Source: Prevotella sp. (GTDB lineage Bacteria > Bacteroidota > Bacteroidia > Bacteroidales > Bacteroidaceae). Taken from it: a DNA stretch of 5,916 nt. The stretch lies in the NCBI GenBank assembly GCA_021203705.1, contig JAJQAR010000239.1, positions 1 through 5,916 of the forward strand, given 5' to 3'. Below are positions 1 to 5,916 of the stretch, one piece after another. Numbering within the stretch: the stretch's first letter is position 1; every line of letters starts with the position of its first letter. The position numbers were made by a program, and so were the translations under genes. The notes under the pieces were generated by a model. The model saw nothing but the letters and a program-made list of their open reading frames with translations, was not told the origin of the DNA and made no database searches.

Positions 1-16
1 CATTTATTCTGTTCAT
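1..16 (-). CDS. trpA: Tryptophan synthase alpha chain, first five codons only
   Basis: An ATG at 16-14 on the minus strand opens a frame reading M-N-R-I-N before the window ends. It overlaps the last codons of trpF in another frame. From memory, alpha subunits in Bacteroidales commonly begin with MNRIN, and trpA is the expected gene after trpF in this operon order. TrpA cleaves indole-3-glycerol phosphate to indole, which is channelled to TrpB. Only 16 bases are visible, so the identity rests on context and the five-residue start. No Shine-Dalgarno sequence is visible upstream, so coupling to trpF translation is likely. Confidence 0.72.
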
Positions 17-626
17 GTCGAATAATATTTATAAACTTGTCAAGTTGTTTACTGTCTTTAATGCCTGGTGCCGTCTCAAAGCGGCTGTTCAGGTCGATGC
101 CGGCAAATCGAGGATGTCTATAATTCAATACCCGTTGTTCATCTCCAGGACCGATACCACCAGCCAAGAGGAAAGGCTTCTTGCCATCATAGTAATGCAG
201 CACATCCCAGTCGAATTGCTCACCGCTCCCACCTACCGTCTTGCATTTGGTGTCAAAAAGGAACAAATCAACGGCTGCCAAATCTTCGTATTCGTGATAT
301 TTCAATATATCTGTTTTACCATTAACTGAAAAGACCTTTGTAATGGGAAGGGCTGTGGCAAGATGAACAGCATCGCACATCTCTGGTGATTCACTGCCAT
401 GCAATTGAACTCTGTTCAGTCCGAGCATCCTTACCTTATCCAACACTTCTTCAATAGTAGGGTCAACGAACACCCCGACACGACATACGGCTGGCAGGTA
501 GTCTGGTTTGGAATAAACATTCCGTTTGCTCTTATCCCAGCAAATAAAACCCATCATATCAGGGTGCAGGTTCTCAACAGCCCTGATATTCTGTCCATCC
601 CTCATGCCACATACCTTGATTATCAT
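1..626 (-). CDS. trpF: Phosphoribosylanthranilate isomerase (lacks at most its stop codon)
   Basis: This gene converts N-(5-phosphoribosyl)anthranilate to the ribulose form (CdRP) by an Amadori rearrangement, in the cytoplasm. I translated it by hand: the ATG at 626-624 opens 208 codons and the frame reaches the window edge at ...EQNK followed by TG, so a TGA stop would be completed by one A outside the window. Length and motifs fit a monofunctional TrpF barrel. The start is KVCGM with the catalytic base Cys6; then FVDP (53-56), VQLHG (73-77), the general acid Asp125 in LFDTK, GGSG (132-135) and FDW (138-140), and the phosphate-binding loops AGGIGPGD (155-162) and GIDLNSRFE (176-184). Cys6 and Asp125 match the known Cys7/Asp126 pair of the family. 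It starts 10 bases after the trpC stop and overlaps trpA, so it is co-transcribed. It is not fused to trpC, unlike the enterobacterial arrangement. Confidence 0.95.
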   Translation of the reverse strand, partial: MIIKVCGMRDGQNIRAVENLHPDMMGFICWDKSKRNVYSKPDYLPAVCRVGVFVDPTIEEVLDKVRMLGLNRVQLHGSESPEMCDAVHLATALPITKVFSVNGKTDILKYHEYEDLAAVDLFLFDTKCKTVGGSGEQFDWDVLHYYDGKKPFLLAGGIGPGDEQRVLNYRHPRFAGIDLNSRFETAPGIKDSKQLDKFINIIRHEQNK

Positions 627-636
627 ATAATATTGA

Positions 637-1431
637 TTATCCTATTGCTTTGATGAAATCGGATAGTGCCTTACCAGGGTCTGTCTCTTTCATGAAACAT
701 TCCCCTATGAGAAAGCCTCTAAACCCCACCTCACGCAGACTGCTGATAATAGCAGGATTGCTGATACCACTCTCACTTACTTTCAGTTTTTCCTCCGGCA
801 ACAGATGAGCGAGATTAAAAGAATTCTGCACATCAGTATGGAAAGTACCTAAATTGCGGTTGTTCACCCCCACCATATCCACGTCAGGTGTAACATAATC
901 TATTTCGTTGGGAGAATGAATTTCAAGCAACACCTCCAATTTCAGTTCATGTGCCGTCTTGTTCAGTTGGGCACACTCCTCTTTCGTAAGGTCAGCAGCT
1001 ATGAGCAGCACCGCATCAGCCCCTATCTCCTTTGCCTGAAACAGTTGGTACTCATCCACGATAAAATCCTTGCGCAATATGGGAATGGAGACTTGTGGGC
1101 GCACCTGACGGACATAGTCCATACAGCCTCCGAAATACTCCTCATCAGTAAGAATGCTCAATGCCGAAGCCCCATTCCTCGCATAAAAAGGGACGACATC
1201 CATAGGAGTAGTGTCTGCATGTATCCAACCCTTGGAAGGACTCTTGCGCTTAAACTCGGCTATTATGCCGTATGGACTGTCTGCCAATGATTTGCGCATG
1301 CTATGGCTCTCCAGGCCACTTTCCATAATTTTCTCCACACGGGCATATAATACTCTTGGCGGCACATCCTCTTTTTGGCGTGCAACCTCAACCCTCTTGT
1401 GCGCTACTATTTCATCCAATATATCCCTCAT
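637..1431 (-). CDS. trpC: Indole-3-glycerol phosphate synthase
   Basis: TrpC catalyses decarboxylating ring closure of CdRP to indole-3-glycerol phosphate, the step before tryptophan synthase. The product is 264 residues, normal for a monofunctional TIM-barrel enzyme. Visible motifs in order: N-terminal MRDILDEIVAHKR; IIAEFKRKSPSKG (56-68) with Glu59, Lys61 and Ser64 of the active site; SILTDEEYFGG (92-102); PILRKDF (117-123) with Lys121, the equivalent of catalytic Lys110 in the Sulfolobus enzyme; VLLEIHS (167-173) with catalytic Glu170; VGVNNRNL (187-194); SESGIS (219-224) and FLIGE (240-244) at the phosphate site. All key residues are kept. The start codon overlaps the trpD stop by four bases (ATGA, 1431-1428), which fixes the start and suggests coupled translation. 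The next gene, trpF, follows 10 bases after the stop and supplies the substrate. Confidence 0.97.
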   Translation of the reverse strand: MRDILDEIVAHKRVEVARQKEDVPPRVLYARVEKIMESGLESHSMRKSLADSPYGIIAEFKRKSPSKGWIHADTTPMDVVPFYARNGASALSILTDEEYFGGCMDYVRQVRPQVSIPILRKDFIVDEYQLFQAKEIGADAVLLIAADLTKEECAQLNKTAHELKLEVLLEIHSPNEIDYVTPDVDMVGVNNRNLGTFHTDVQNSFNLAHLLPEEKLKVSESGISNPAIISSLREVGFRGFLIGECFMKETDPGKALSDFIKAIG

Positions 1432-2423
1432 TGGTTCACTTCTATGAATTTGCGGAACGTTGCCAAAGCCTTACCGCTCTCCAACGTCTCCTTTGCCACG
1501 GCGATGCTGTCCTCAAAACTCAGATTCTTATCAATAACGCTGATTGCACAGGCAGCATTCACCATAACCACATTCTTCTGACCTTCGGTACTCGTTCCTT
1601 CAAGAATACTGGCGAATATCCTTTTTGCATCCTCGATAGTCTTACCGCCATTAATCTCCTGCTGACTGACACGCTGCAAACCAAGATCCTCCGGTGAATA
1701 TACCTTTTCTTGATTGTTGAAAATATATTTAAATGTACCGGTCAGTGAGATCTCGTCGTAACCGTCAAAACTGTAAACAATACCATAGTTGTCTCCTATC
1801 TTCTGGTGTACGTTGTTGTAGAGCCTCATCTGATCTTGCGTGGCAGTTCCATGAAGGGAATTTTTTGCATGGCACGGATTTACCAAGGGACCCAGCAAGT
1901 TAAAACAGGTAGGAACAGCCAATGCCTTACGTGTGGGACCCACGAATTTCATGCCGTATGCGAAAAGTGGTGCATGGAAATAACAAATACCAACCTCGTC
2001 AAGAGAACGGCGTAACTTGTCAGCATCATCCGAGAACTTTGCACCAAACTCCTGCAAGATGTTGCTTGCCCCACTGACACTCGTACTGCCGAAATTGCCA
2101 TGCTTCGTAACCTTATAGCCTGCACCAGCAACGACAAAAGAACAACAGGTACTGATATTGAACGTGTTTTTACCGTCACCACCGGTACCCACTATGTCAA
2201 TGGTATTCTCATCATCGAAGTCTATATGCTTGCCCGTCTCAAGCAGACCATCACGAAAACCGAGTAACTCGTCAACGGTTACGCCCCGAACCTGCAACGC
2301 CATGAGTAAAGCTGCTATCTGCTGCACGTTGTATTTCTCCTTCGTAATATTCAGCATTATCTCATGAGTATCCTCACGTGATAATGTTCCTCCTTCAATC
2401 AGATTTACAAGATATTTTTTCAT
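1428..2423 (-). CDS. trpD: Anthranilate phosphoribosyltransferase
   Basis: TrpD transfers the phosphoribosyl group of PRPP to anthranilate. From the ATG at 2423-2421 the protein is 331 residues, typical for a stand-alone TrpD. I prefer this start over an in-frame ATG 12 bases upstream (2435) because it overlaps the trpG stop as ATGA, the same junction used by the neighbouring genes, and gives the family-like N-terminus MKKYLVNLIE. Motifs: the helical N-terminal domain; IVGTGGDGKNTFNIST (77-92), the glycine-rich PRPP site; KHGN (107-110); SGASNILQEFGAKF (117-130); GPTRKAL (162-168) with the anthranilate-contacting Arg165; PTCFNLLGPLVNP (171-183); and Asp223-Glu224 in GYDEISLTG, the metal-binding pair. 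It is not fused to trpG, unlike in E. coli. It contains no tryptophan at all. No truncation or frameshift is visible. Confidence 0.96.
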   Translation of the reverse strand: MKKYLVNLIEGGTLSREDTHEIMLNITKEKYNVQQIAALLMALQVRGVTVDELLGFRDGLLETGKHIDFDDENTIDIVGTGGDGKNTFNISTCCSFVVAGAGYKVTKHGNFGSTSVSGASNILQEFGAKFSDDADKLRRSLDEVGICYFHAPLFAYGMKFVGPTRKALAVPTCFNLLGPLVNPCHAKNSLHGTATQDQMRLYNNVHQKIGDNYGIVYSFDGYDEISLTGTFKYIFNNQEKVYSPEDLGLQRVSQQEINGGKTIEDAKRIFASILEGTSTEGQKNVVMVNAACAISVIDKNLSFEDSIAVAKETLESGKALATFRKFIEVNQ

Positions 2424-2983
2424 TGCTTCAACCAATTATTCATTATTGTCTTACCGTCAGGGGTCAGTACACTTTCAGGATGATACTGTATGCCCCGGAT
2501 ATCATATTCCTTATGTCGCATTGACATGATGTAGCCCTCGTCGCTAACACTCGTAACCTCAAAACAGCTTGGCAAGCCTTCCTTATCGACTATCCACGAG
2601 TGATAACGCCCTACCTCCATAGTCTTTGGCAGTGAGTTGAAAATATAGTCGTCGGCACAGACATGCACAGGTGTAGCCACACCATGGAACACAGAACTGA
2701 GGTTTGTCAGTTTTGCACCGAATGCCTCACCGATAGCTTGATGCCCTAAACAGATGCCAAGGATAGGTTTATGGCCTGCGTATGTCCTTATGACATCCAA
2801 TAGCAAACCTGCCTCACATGGGATGCCGGGACCAGGCGACAGTACTATCTTGTCAAACGGTTCAAGGTCAGGCAGTTGGAACTTGTCATTACGATACACC
2901 GTAACACCTGCCCCTAATTCCTTGATAAGATGACTCAAATTATACGTAAATGAGTCATAATTGTCTATGATTACTATCTTCAT
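2420..2983 (-). CDS. trpG: Anthranilate synthase component II, glutamine amidotransferase
   Basis: This is the glutaminase subunit of anthranilate synthase: it releases ammonia from glutamine and passes it to TrpE. The product is 187 residues, a bare class I (triad) amidotransferase domain. Visible motifs: N-terminal IDNYDSFTYNL (6-16); the oxyanion loop LSPGPGIP (48-55); GICLGHQAIGEAFG (76-89) with the nucleophile Cys78; RYHSW (126-130); and GIQYHPES (164-171) with His168 and Glu170 completing the triad. The ATG overlaps the trpE stop as ATGA (2983-2980), and a GGAG lies about six bases upstream inside the end of trpE, so this start is well supported. Such proteins can also serve PabB in folate synthesis. 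The position directly after trpE makes the tryptophan role primary; a shared role cannot be excluded from sequence. Confidence 0.96.
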   Translation of the reverse strand: MKIVIIDNYDSFTYNLSHLIKELGAGVTVYRNDKFQLPDLEPFDKIVLSPGPGIPCEAGLLLDVIRTYAGHKPILGICLGHQAIGEAFGAKLTNLSSVFHGVATPVHVCADDYIFNSLPKTMEVGRYHSWIVDKEGLPSCFEVTSVSDEGYIMSMRHKEYDIRGIQYHPESVLTPDGKTIMNNWLKQ

Positions 2984-4380
2984 ATCTTCTCCGCTATTTC
3001 TATTGCCTTGCGCAATGCACCCAACTTATTGTTCACCTCCTGCAACTCATATTCCACATCACTCTTAGCCACGATACCACCACCGGCCTGAAACCACAGC
3101 TCGTTGTTCCTACTTACAAATGTGCGGATAGTAATTGCCTGATTCAGGTCTCCGTTAAGACCGATAAAACCGATGCACCCACCATACGCACCACGGTTGT
3201 GCGGCTCATACTCACTGATTAATTGCATGGCCCTGACCTTCGGCGCACCACTAAGCGTACCTGCCGGGAATGTTTCAATGAAAGCCTCGATAGGATCGGC
3301 ATCATCATTCAGCTCTCCACTAACACGACTTACTAAATGGATTACATGACTGTAAAACTGCATATCCTTATAGAAGTCCACATGCACGTTGTGACAGTTA
3401 CGACTTAGATCATTACGCGCCAAATCAACCAACATCACATGCTCCGCATTCTCCTTTGGATCATTTTTCAGATATAAGGCATTCTTCGTGTCCTCTTCAA
3501 CATTGCCCGTCCTTTTCGTGGTGCCAGCTATCGGGTCAATATACGCCCTCCTGCCAACTATCCTACAGTGTGTCTCAGGACTGGAACCGAAAATCCTAAA
3601 ACCGCCAAAATCAAAATAGAACAGATACGGACTGGGGTTGATGCTGCGCAACGCCCTATACAGTTTGAAGTCATCCCCGTTGTAACGCTGTTTGAAGCGG
3701 CGGGACAGCACAATCTGGAACACATCTCCCCTAAGACAGTGGGCAATACCCTTGCGGATATTCTCACGATGCTCATCATCAGTGAGAGTACTCCAAAAGT
3801 CTCCTATAGGGTGAAAATCATAGATGTGGCAGGAATGATTGGAAATGTCCTTCTCCAATTGGTCAATGTCTTCCTCCTCTCCATCCTGCAATAGTTGAAC
3901 AAGTGTCATCTGATTACGAAAATGGTCGAACACAACGATGTCCTTATATAATATGTATAGCAGGTCGGGCGCATCATTCTCCTTCTGCGTCTCATCTTTA
4001 ACAGCGATATTCTCAAAATATCTCACCGCATTAAACGATGTGTATCCATACATCCCACAATACTCCTTGTTCTCGCCCTCAATATCAAATTTGCCGATGA
4101 AGTCGTTGATAAGGTTGGCTGTGCCGTAGTCCTCTGTAATGTCATGCTCTACAATACTTGCGTTAGGCAATGTCATACGTCCCACTCCATGCCCGACACT
4201 TACCGAAGCTATCGGGTGTAAGGCGATGAATGACTTGGAATTTTCCTGACCGTGATAGTCGGAACTCTCCATCAGCGCACTCTGCGGGTACACGTCACGC
4301 ACTTTCAGATAAGCACTGACAGGAGTGACCAAGTCACATAGAAGTCTTTTGCTCGCTGTATGATATTTAAATTGCGTCAT
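2980..4380 (-). CDS. trpE: Anthranilate synthase component I
   Basis: TrpE is the chorismate-using subunit that makes anthranilate and pyruvate with ammonia from TrpG; it is the committed step and usual feedback target. I choose the ATG at 4380 (466 residues) over the in-frame ATG at 4392: it gives the family-like start [11 protein letters not shown], has AAGGA upstream within the end of trpB, and shortens the trpB overlap to 14 bases. Motifs: [10 protein letters not shown] (35-44) and NPSPYLFYF (248-256), which correspond to the regions forming the tryptophan feedback pocket in enterobacterial Trp[13 protein letters not shown] (218-229); FGSSPE (264-269); PIAGT (283-287); [15 protein letters not shown] (310-324); [11 protein letters not shown] (371-381); GGCIGFI (400-406); [10 protein letters not shown] (432-441). 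The alanine in PIAGT favours anthranilate synthase over aminodeoxychorismate synthase, which has PIKGT. The enzyme appears complete and probably feedback-sensitive. Confidence 0.96.
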   Translation of the reverse strand: MTQFKYHTASKRLLCDLVTPVSAYLKVRDVYPQSALMESSDYHGQENSKSFIALHPIASVSVGHGVGRMTLPNASIVEHDITEDYGTANLINDFIGKFDIEGENKEYCGMYGYTSFNAVRYFENIAVKDETQKENDAPDLLYILYKDIVVFDHFRNQMTLVQLLQDGEEEDIDQLEKDISNHSCHIYDFHPIGDFWSTLTDDEHRENIRKGIAHCLRGDVFQIVLSRRFKQRYNGDDFKLYRALRSINPSPYLFYFDFGGFRIFGSSPETHCRIVGRRAYIDPIAGTTKRTGNVEEDTKNALYLKNDPKENAEHVMLVDLARNDLSRNCHNVHVDFYKDMQFYSHVIHLVSRVSGELNDDADPIEAFIETFPAGTLSGAPKVRAMQLISEYEPHNRGAYGGCIGFIGLNGDLNQAITIRTFVSRNNELWFQAGGGIVAKSDVEYELQEVNNKLGALRKAIEIAEKI

Positions 4381-5566
4381 AGTTAATCTCATCCTTATGT
4401 TTCAAATAGGTAGCCATATCCTTGTCGCCCCTGCCACTTACGGTAAGAACCACCACATCATCTTTCTTGAATTTCATCTTCGGCAATAGGGCAAGAGCAT
4501 GACTGCTTTCCAATGCCGGTATTATACCCTCAAGGCGGGTAAGTTCAAATGCCGCTTGCAGAGCCTCATCATCATTTGCCGCTAGTACTTGAGCACGCCC
4601 CTGCTCATAGAGGTTGCAATGGATAGGACCGGTACCAGGATAGTCAAGTCCTGCTGAGATGGAATACGGCTCTATAATCTGACCATCCTCTGTCTGCATC
4701 ACCTTAATCCTACTGCCGTGCAAAATACCGATAGTTCCTATCTGCAATGACGCTGCCGTCTGCAATGTCTCCATACCTAAGCCTCCTGCCTCGCCAAGAA
4801 CTATTTTCACCCTGTCATCATCAATATAATTGAAGATAGTGCCAGCAGCATTACTGCCGCCACCTACGCATGCCATGAGATAGTCGGGATAATCACGCCC
4901 TTCCTTTTCCATGAGCTGTTCTTTGATCTCTGCGGAAATTATGCTTTGCAAACGGGCGACAATGTCTGGATATGGATGTGGTCCTACTGTACTGCCTATT
5001 ATATAAAAGGTGTCGGCAGGATGGCAACACCAGTCGCGTATCGCCTCATTGGTGGCATCCTTCAATGTCTTGTTGCCGCTCTGCACGGGGAACACCTCCG
5101 CACCCAACATACGCATGCGCTCCACATTAGGAAACTGCCTCTCCACATCAAGTGCACCCATATATACCCTACATGGCATATTCATCAGCGCACATACGGT
5201 AGCAGTGGCGACACCATGCTGACCGGCACCCGTCTCGGCAATGATACGTGTCTTGCCCATCTTCTTGGCAAGGAGAATCTGACCGATGGCGTTATTTATC
5301 TTGTGAGCTCCTGTATGGTTCAAATCCTCACGTTTCAAATATAGTTTGCAGCCATATTTCTCACTCATACGACTGGCGTAATATAAAGGACTTGGTCGCC
5401 CAACATAGTCACGCAACAGATACATGTACTCTTTCTGAAACTCCTCACTCTCTAAAATAGAGCGATAGCACTGTTTCAAGGTATCAACTGTCTTGTAAAG
5501 GATTTCTGGAACGTATGCCCCTCCGAACTCCCCATAAAAACCGTTATCGTCAACTTGGTATGTCAT
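4367..5566 (-). CDS. trpB: Tryptophan synthase beta chain
   Basis: TrpB is the PLP enzyme that joins indole and L-serine to give L-tryptophan, working as an alpha2-beta2 complex with TrpA. The product is 399 residues, the usual length of the standard (TrpB1) form. Motifs: [13 protein letters not shown] (9-21); [14 protein letters not shown] (79-92) with Lys89 forming the PLP Schiff base; ETGAGQHG (111-118) with catalytic Glu111; [10 protein letters not shown] (191-200); the phosphate-binding GGGSNA (235-240); [13 protein letters not shown] (345-357); and SGRGDKD (377-383), whose Ser377 contacts the PLP ring. The N-terminal part lacks the extension of TrpB2 proteins. It is the first enzyme gene of the operon, while its partner trpA is last. 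The start sits 16 bases after the attenuator stem, in an AT-rich stretch with no Shine-Dalgarno sequence, as is common in Bacteroidota. Confidence 0.97.
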   Translation of the reverse strand: MTYQVDDNGFYGEFGGAYVPEILYKTVDTLKQCYRSILESEEFQKEYMYLLRDYVGRPSPLYYASRMSEKYGCKLYLKREDLNHTGAHKINNAIGQILLAKKMGKTRIIAETGAGQHGVATATVCALMNMPCRVYMGALDVERQFPNVERMRMLGAEVFPVQSGNKTLKDATNEAIRDWCCHPADTFYIIGSTVGPHPYPDIVARLQSIISAEIKEQLMEKEGRDYPDYLMACVGGGSNAAGTIFNYIDDDRVKIVLGEAGGLGMETLQTAASLQIGTIGILHGSRIKVMQTEDGQIIEPYSISAGLDYPGTGPIHCNLYEQGRAQVLAANDDEALQAAFELTRLEGIIPALESSHALALLPKMKFKKDDVVVLTVSGRGDKDMATYLKHKDEINYDAI

Positions 5567-5579
5567 ATCTTATATATTT

Positions 5580-5612
5580 AAAAAGGCCCCTCGTGGGTTT
5601 ACGAAGAGCCTT
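5580..5612 (-). terminator. Intrinsic terminator / attenuator hairpin ahead of trpB
   Basis: On the minus strand AAGGCTCTTCGT (5612-5601), loop AAACCC, ACGAGGGGCCTT (5594-5583) form a 12-bp stem with two G-U pairs and no mismatch. The T run is TTTTT (5584-5580), two of which pair in the stem, followed by AAATATA. It lies in the 5' leader, between the leader peptide and trpB, so it would stop transcription before the operon. That position and the overlap with an alternative pairing identify it as an attenuator rather than an end-of-gene terminator. The short U run suggests moderate strength. Confidence 0.85.
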
Positions 5613-5658
5613 ATTGTTATTTACGCCTTTTGGGGCATGGCTTTTTAACCTCACGAGA
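5589..5658 (-). promoter_or_regulatory. Predicted antiterminator structure of the trp leader
   Basis: The segment at 5658-5639 can pair with 5610-5589. TCTCGTG pairs with CACGAGG (one U-G pair), one A is bulged, GGTT pairs with AACC, an internal loop rich in possible A-U pairs follows, and AGCC pairs with GGCT: about 15 pairs in all. This uses most of the left arm, the loop and the start of the right arm of the terminator, so the two folds exclude each other. A weaker competing hairpin, AACTCA (5674-5669) with TGAG(G)TT (5653-5647), could hold the upstream half and favour termination. I worked these pairings out by eye; no energies were computed. Confidence 0.68.
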
Positions 5659-5677
5659 TTTCCATTCCTGAGTTGTG

Positions 5678-5707
5678 TCACCACCAATATATGTTGTTTC
5701 TAAACAT
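5678..5707 (-). CDS. trpL: trp operon leader peptide MFRNNIYWW
   Basis: An ATG at 5707-5705 opens a ten-codon frame, MFRNNIYWW then TGA. The last two sense codons are adjacent TGG Trp codons (5686-5681), the hallmark of a ribosome-mediated trp attenuator. It begins about 15 bases after the predicted transcription start and is followed by the antiterminator and terminator segments. AGGAG lies at 5713-5709, only one base from the ATG, which is too close for a good Shine-Dalgarno site, so initiation may depend on the short AT-rich leader instead. When charged Trp-tRNA is scarce, the ribosome should stall on the Trp codons and free the antiterminator. The peptide itself probably has no other role. 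A 30-base reading frame could be chance, but the tandem TGG and the location argue against that. Confidence 0.85.
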   Translation of the reverse strand: MFRNNIYWW

Positions 5708-5726
5708 GCTCCTTTTAATTTGTCTG

Positions 5727-5757
5727 CAAAGTTATTAAAAATACAGCAAACTGCAAA
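5727..5757 (-). promoter_or_regulatory. Bacteroidetes-type promoter of the trp operon
   Basis: On the minus strand TTTG (5757-5754) is followed after exactly 19 bases by TAACTTTG (5734-5727). This matches the known Bacteroides primary sigma factor consensus (-33 TTTG, 19-21 bases, -7 TAnnTTTG). Transcription would start near 5720-5723, giving an untranslated region of about 15 bases before the leader peptide and about 155 bases before trpB. A second TTTG (5750-5747) is only 12 bases from the -7 element and is not at the right distance. I saw no convincing operator or inverted repeat over the promoter. Confidence 0.8.
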
Positions 5758-5836
5758 TTTTTTCAGTGTATTTTTTATAAAATGAAACAAAAACAGATTT
5801 TCATGTAGAGATTCGCTATTTATAATAATGTGAGCT

Positions 5837-5916
5837 TTATCTTGTTTTAGCGACTTTCTTGCCATTTACAATATAGATGCCACGCTGTCTTGTGTTGCTG
5901 ACACGCTGGCCTGCGA
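5837..5916 (-). CDS. C-terminal end of a probable secreted or surface protein (partial)
   Basis: An open minus-strand frame enters at the window edge and ends with TAA at 5839-5837. Its 25 visible residues end in RGIYIVNGKKVAKTR, preceded by AGQRVSNTRQ. The pattern of a GQRV-like strand, then GIYIVNGKKV and a few basic residues to the stop resembles the C-terminal beta-sandwich tail found on many secreted Bacteroidales proteins, including those sorted by the type IX secretion system. I cannot tell what the main body of the protein is. The gene ends about 115 bases upstream of the trp transcription start and appears unrelated to tryptophan synthesis. The stop codon frame and the residue pattern are clear; the sorting role is inference. 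Confidence 0.72.
   Translation of the reverse strand, partial: AGQRVSNTRQRGIYIVNGKKVAKTR

Noticed and set aside
916..1290. Plus-strand open frame of 124 codons opposite trpC, and similar plus-strand frames at 3568-3894 and 4946-5344
   Set aside because: They lie wholly opposite well-conserved trp genes, have no recognisable motif or promoter, and are explained as antisense shadows.
2424..2435. Upstream in-frame ATG giving trpD four extra residues (MVEA)
   Set aside because: The ATG at 2423 forms the ATGA overlap seen at the neighbouring junctions and gives the usual TrpD N-terminus.
4381..4392. Upstream in-frame ATG giving trpE four extra residues (MRLT)
   Set aside because: It would lie deeper inside trpB, and the ATG at 4380 has AAGGA upstream and a family-like start.
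5336..5343. TATATTTG on the minus strand inside trpB, matching the -7 consensus TAnnTTTG
   Set aside because: No TTTG lies at the required 19-21 base distance and it sits within conserved coding sequence.
5621..5638. Mini reading frame MPQKA just before the attenuator; also MEIS at 5665-5651
   Set aside because: Both are very short, have no Trp codons and no clear initiation signal; chance frames are expected at this length.
5782..5804. Weak A-T rich hairpin (ATGAAA, 11-base loop, TTTCAT on the minus strand) followed by TTTTATAAAA, possible terminator of the upstream gene
   Set aside because: The stem is 6 bp with a single G-C pair and the T run is interrupted, so it is too weak to call as an intrinsic terminator.
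5617..5865. 82-codon minus-strand reading frame between the upstream gene and trpB
   Set aside because: It spans the predicted promoter and transcription start, overlaps the end of the upstream gene in another frame, and reads through the leader peptide region out of frame. Its composition looks like translated AT-rich noncoding DNA and I recognise no family.

Overview
The window is a Bacteroidota (Bacteroidales, probably Prevotella-like) chromosomal fragment. It carries almost all of a tryptophan biosynthesis operon, read entirely on the minus strand, so the operon runs from high to low coordinates. The taxonomic call rests on four things: a Bacteroidetes-type promoter (TTTG, 19 bases, TAACTTTG) ahead of the operon, the mostly SD-poor AT-rich start regions, the trpB-E-G-D-C-F-A gene order, and an upstream protein tail that resembles the C-termini of secreted Bacteroidales proteins. 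I inferred it from sequence features and recalled families, not from a database search.

Layout in the direction of transcription: (1) the last 25 codons of an unrelated upstream minus-strand gene (5837-5916); (2) a control region of about 270 bases (5567-5836) holding a promoter, a nine-residue leader peptide MFRNNIYWW with two adjacent Trp codons before its stop, a potential antiterminator, and a 12-bp terminator hairpin with a short U run just ahead of the first enzyme gene; (3) trpB (4367-5566); (4) trpE (2980-4380); (5) trpG (2420-2983); (6) trpD (1428-2423); (7) trpC (637-1431); (8) trpF (1-626, missing at most its stop codon); (9) the first five codons of a probable trpA (1-16), overlapping the end of trpF.

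Together the genes encode the path from chorismate to tryptophan. TrpE/TrpG make anthranilate, TrpD adds the phosphoribosyl group, TrpF isomerises, TrpC closes the indole ring, and TrpB with TrpA (just off the edge) produces tryptophan. Gene junctions are tight: three 4-base ATGA overlaps, one 14-base overlap, one 10-base gap and one overlap of at least 16 bases, which suggests one transcript and translational coupling.

The enzymes look intact and ordinary, with all key residues I could check in place. The most notable part is the leader region, which has every component of ribosome-mediated transcription attenuation (tandem Trp codons, mutually exclusive hairpins, a terminator before trpB). 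I found no mobile element, CRISPR array, tRNA or rRNA, and no sign of a wholly new system. Plus-strand reading frames in the window are shadows of the trp genes.
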